Source of the DNA: Flavobacterium sp. Sd200 | Lineage (GTDB): Bacteria; Bacteroidota; Bacteroidia; Flavobacteriales; Flavobacteriaceae | NCBI RefSeq assembly: GCF_009826935.1 | Contig: NZ_WUMN01000001.1 | Coordinates: forward strand, 806,001-870,000 | Direction of reading: 5' to 3' | Length of the DNA: 64,000 bases | Shown: positions 63,507 to 64,000 of the stretch, in pieces | How the letters are laid out: each line of letters starts with the position of its first letter | Position numbering within the stretch: position 1 is the stretch's first letter | Program-made: the position numbers and the translations under genes | Notes under the pieces: model-generated | The model's input: only the letters and a program-made list of their open reading frames with translations | Told to the model about the DNA's origin: nothing | Databases searched by the model: none

Positions 63507-64000
63507 CTAAATTGTTGACAAAAATAAAATTGTATCAACATTATCGGCATAATCTAACAAACCCGGTTTTTGAGTTTGACCAAAAGCTATACTGTTTTTT
63601 ATACTGCTGCTACCCACAATGCATTGAATTTGTTCGTGTTCCGTTTCTAATCTTTGTTCTATGGTCGCAATATCATCATAATATTCATAAAAAACGCTCG
63701 AAATGGGGGATGAGAAGCCAGGATCTTCTTTTAATGTAAGAAATTCATTATCGAGCAGCTTAAAATTACTCATCAGGAAAACGGCTTTGTTGTAGTCGTA
63801 ATTGTTTGAGTATTTCTCATAAAAAATAACATCTTTATAAGTGTACATTGCCTCAAAAAAGTCTTTAAAGTTATAACCTTTGGGCACAAATAGTTTCGAT
63901 ACATTGCGGCAACCAAGCCCAAAGTACCTAAAAATATCTTCGCCCAATGCTACAAGATCTTCACTGGTTTCGTTACCGTTTAATACCGCAACTGAATTTC
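63507..64000 (-). CDS. Acyl-CoA reductase (LuxC-like), N-terminus outside the window
   Basis: The frame is open to the right edge (upstream residues read NSVAVLNGNETSEDLVALGEDIFRYFG), so the 5' part lies beyond base 64000; a TTG at 63947 is internal, not the start. The visible 164 residues include GLGCRNVSKLFVPKGY and the C-terminal GQTQKPGLLDYADNVDT, typical of flavobacterial acyl-CoA reductases next to serC. LuxC relatives reduce acyl-CoA to aldehyde; the physiological role here is unknown. Confidence 0.8.
   Translation of the reverse strand, partial: NSVAVLNGNETSEDLVALGEDIFRYFGLGCRNVSKLFVPKGYNFKDFFEAMYTYKDVIFYEKYSNNYDYNKAVFLMSNFKLLDNEFLTLKEDPGFSSPISSVFYEYYDDIATIEQRLETEHEQIQCIVGSSSIKNSIAFGQTQKPGLLDYADNVDTILFLSTI

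Noticed and set aside
1..64000. CRISPR arrays, rRNA or tRNA genes, transposase genes, prophage genes
   Set aside because: I saw no regularly spaced repeats, no tRNA-like arms or rRNA blocks and no transposase, integrase or phage structural proteins in reading the window; short elements could still have escaped a manual read.

Overview
The window reads as a chromosomal segment of an AT-rich member of the Bacteroidota, most likely the family Flavobacteriaceae and probably close to Flavobacterium. The evidence is: type IX secretion C-terminal sorting domains on two secreted proteins; Bacteroidota-type -7 boxes (TAnnTTTG) shortly before many starts; a fused alpha/beta E1 2-oxoacid dehydrogenase; flavobacterial families such as DUF6095, DUF3820 and the inactive M1-like barrel protein; and a serC/serA/LuxC-like acyl-CoA reductase cluster. 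I found no rRNA, tRNA, CRISPR array, prophage or transposase gene.

Layout. 1-8.0 kb is mostly housekeeping: a LysM cell-wall protein cut by the window edge, OsmC, DUF3820, an RlmL-like rRNA methyltransferase, a stress protein, then a tight + strand run of methyltransferase, ZIP transporter, murQ and small genes. 8.1-11.2 kb holds a secreted hydrolase and dnaX, whose reading frame breaks at a run of ten A. 11.3-22.6 kb is a minus-strand block: E1 dehydrogenase, M1-like barrel protein, LOG-family protein, uvrA, then a NERD-domain nuclease-like gene between two ~95-bp inverted repeats, and a GNAT acetyltransferase. 22.7-29.5 kb is a minus-strand cluster of exported catabolic proteins: porin, DoxX, amidohydrolase, isochorismatase-like hydrolase and two alpha/beta hydrolases. 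Divergent from it at 29.8-34.6 kb are a TPR/LytS-type kinase, a LytTR response regulator and a type IX-secreted surface protein. The kinase and surface-protein promoters share the same pair of direct repeats at nearly the same place, which suggests the regulator controls both.

34.8-42 kb carries a haloperoxidase-like hydrolase, a TolC/HlyD/ABC export operon whose ATPase has lost several catalytic motifs, and an isolated hutI. 42-48 kb has CorA, DUF1003, SDR, AraC, a CoA-disulfide-reductase-like flavoprotein, and an Smr protein with a small membrane protein. 48.5-53.7 kb is a signalling cluster of two paralogous HisKA_2 kinases and a receiver/sigma-54 activator, preceded by a gene-free 420 bp holding an orphan terminator. 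53.7-64 kb holds TauE/SafE, a helicase, DUF763, a Na+/H+ antiporter, AraC, cupin and NTF2-like genes, then serA-like, serC and a partial acyl-CoA reductase.

The most notable items are the dnaX frame break at A10, the inverted-repeat-flanked NERD gene, the matched 21-bp-period direct repeats at two promoters of the LytTR locus, the degenerate export ATPase, and a ~60-bp element shared by two upstream regions in the hydrolase cluster.
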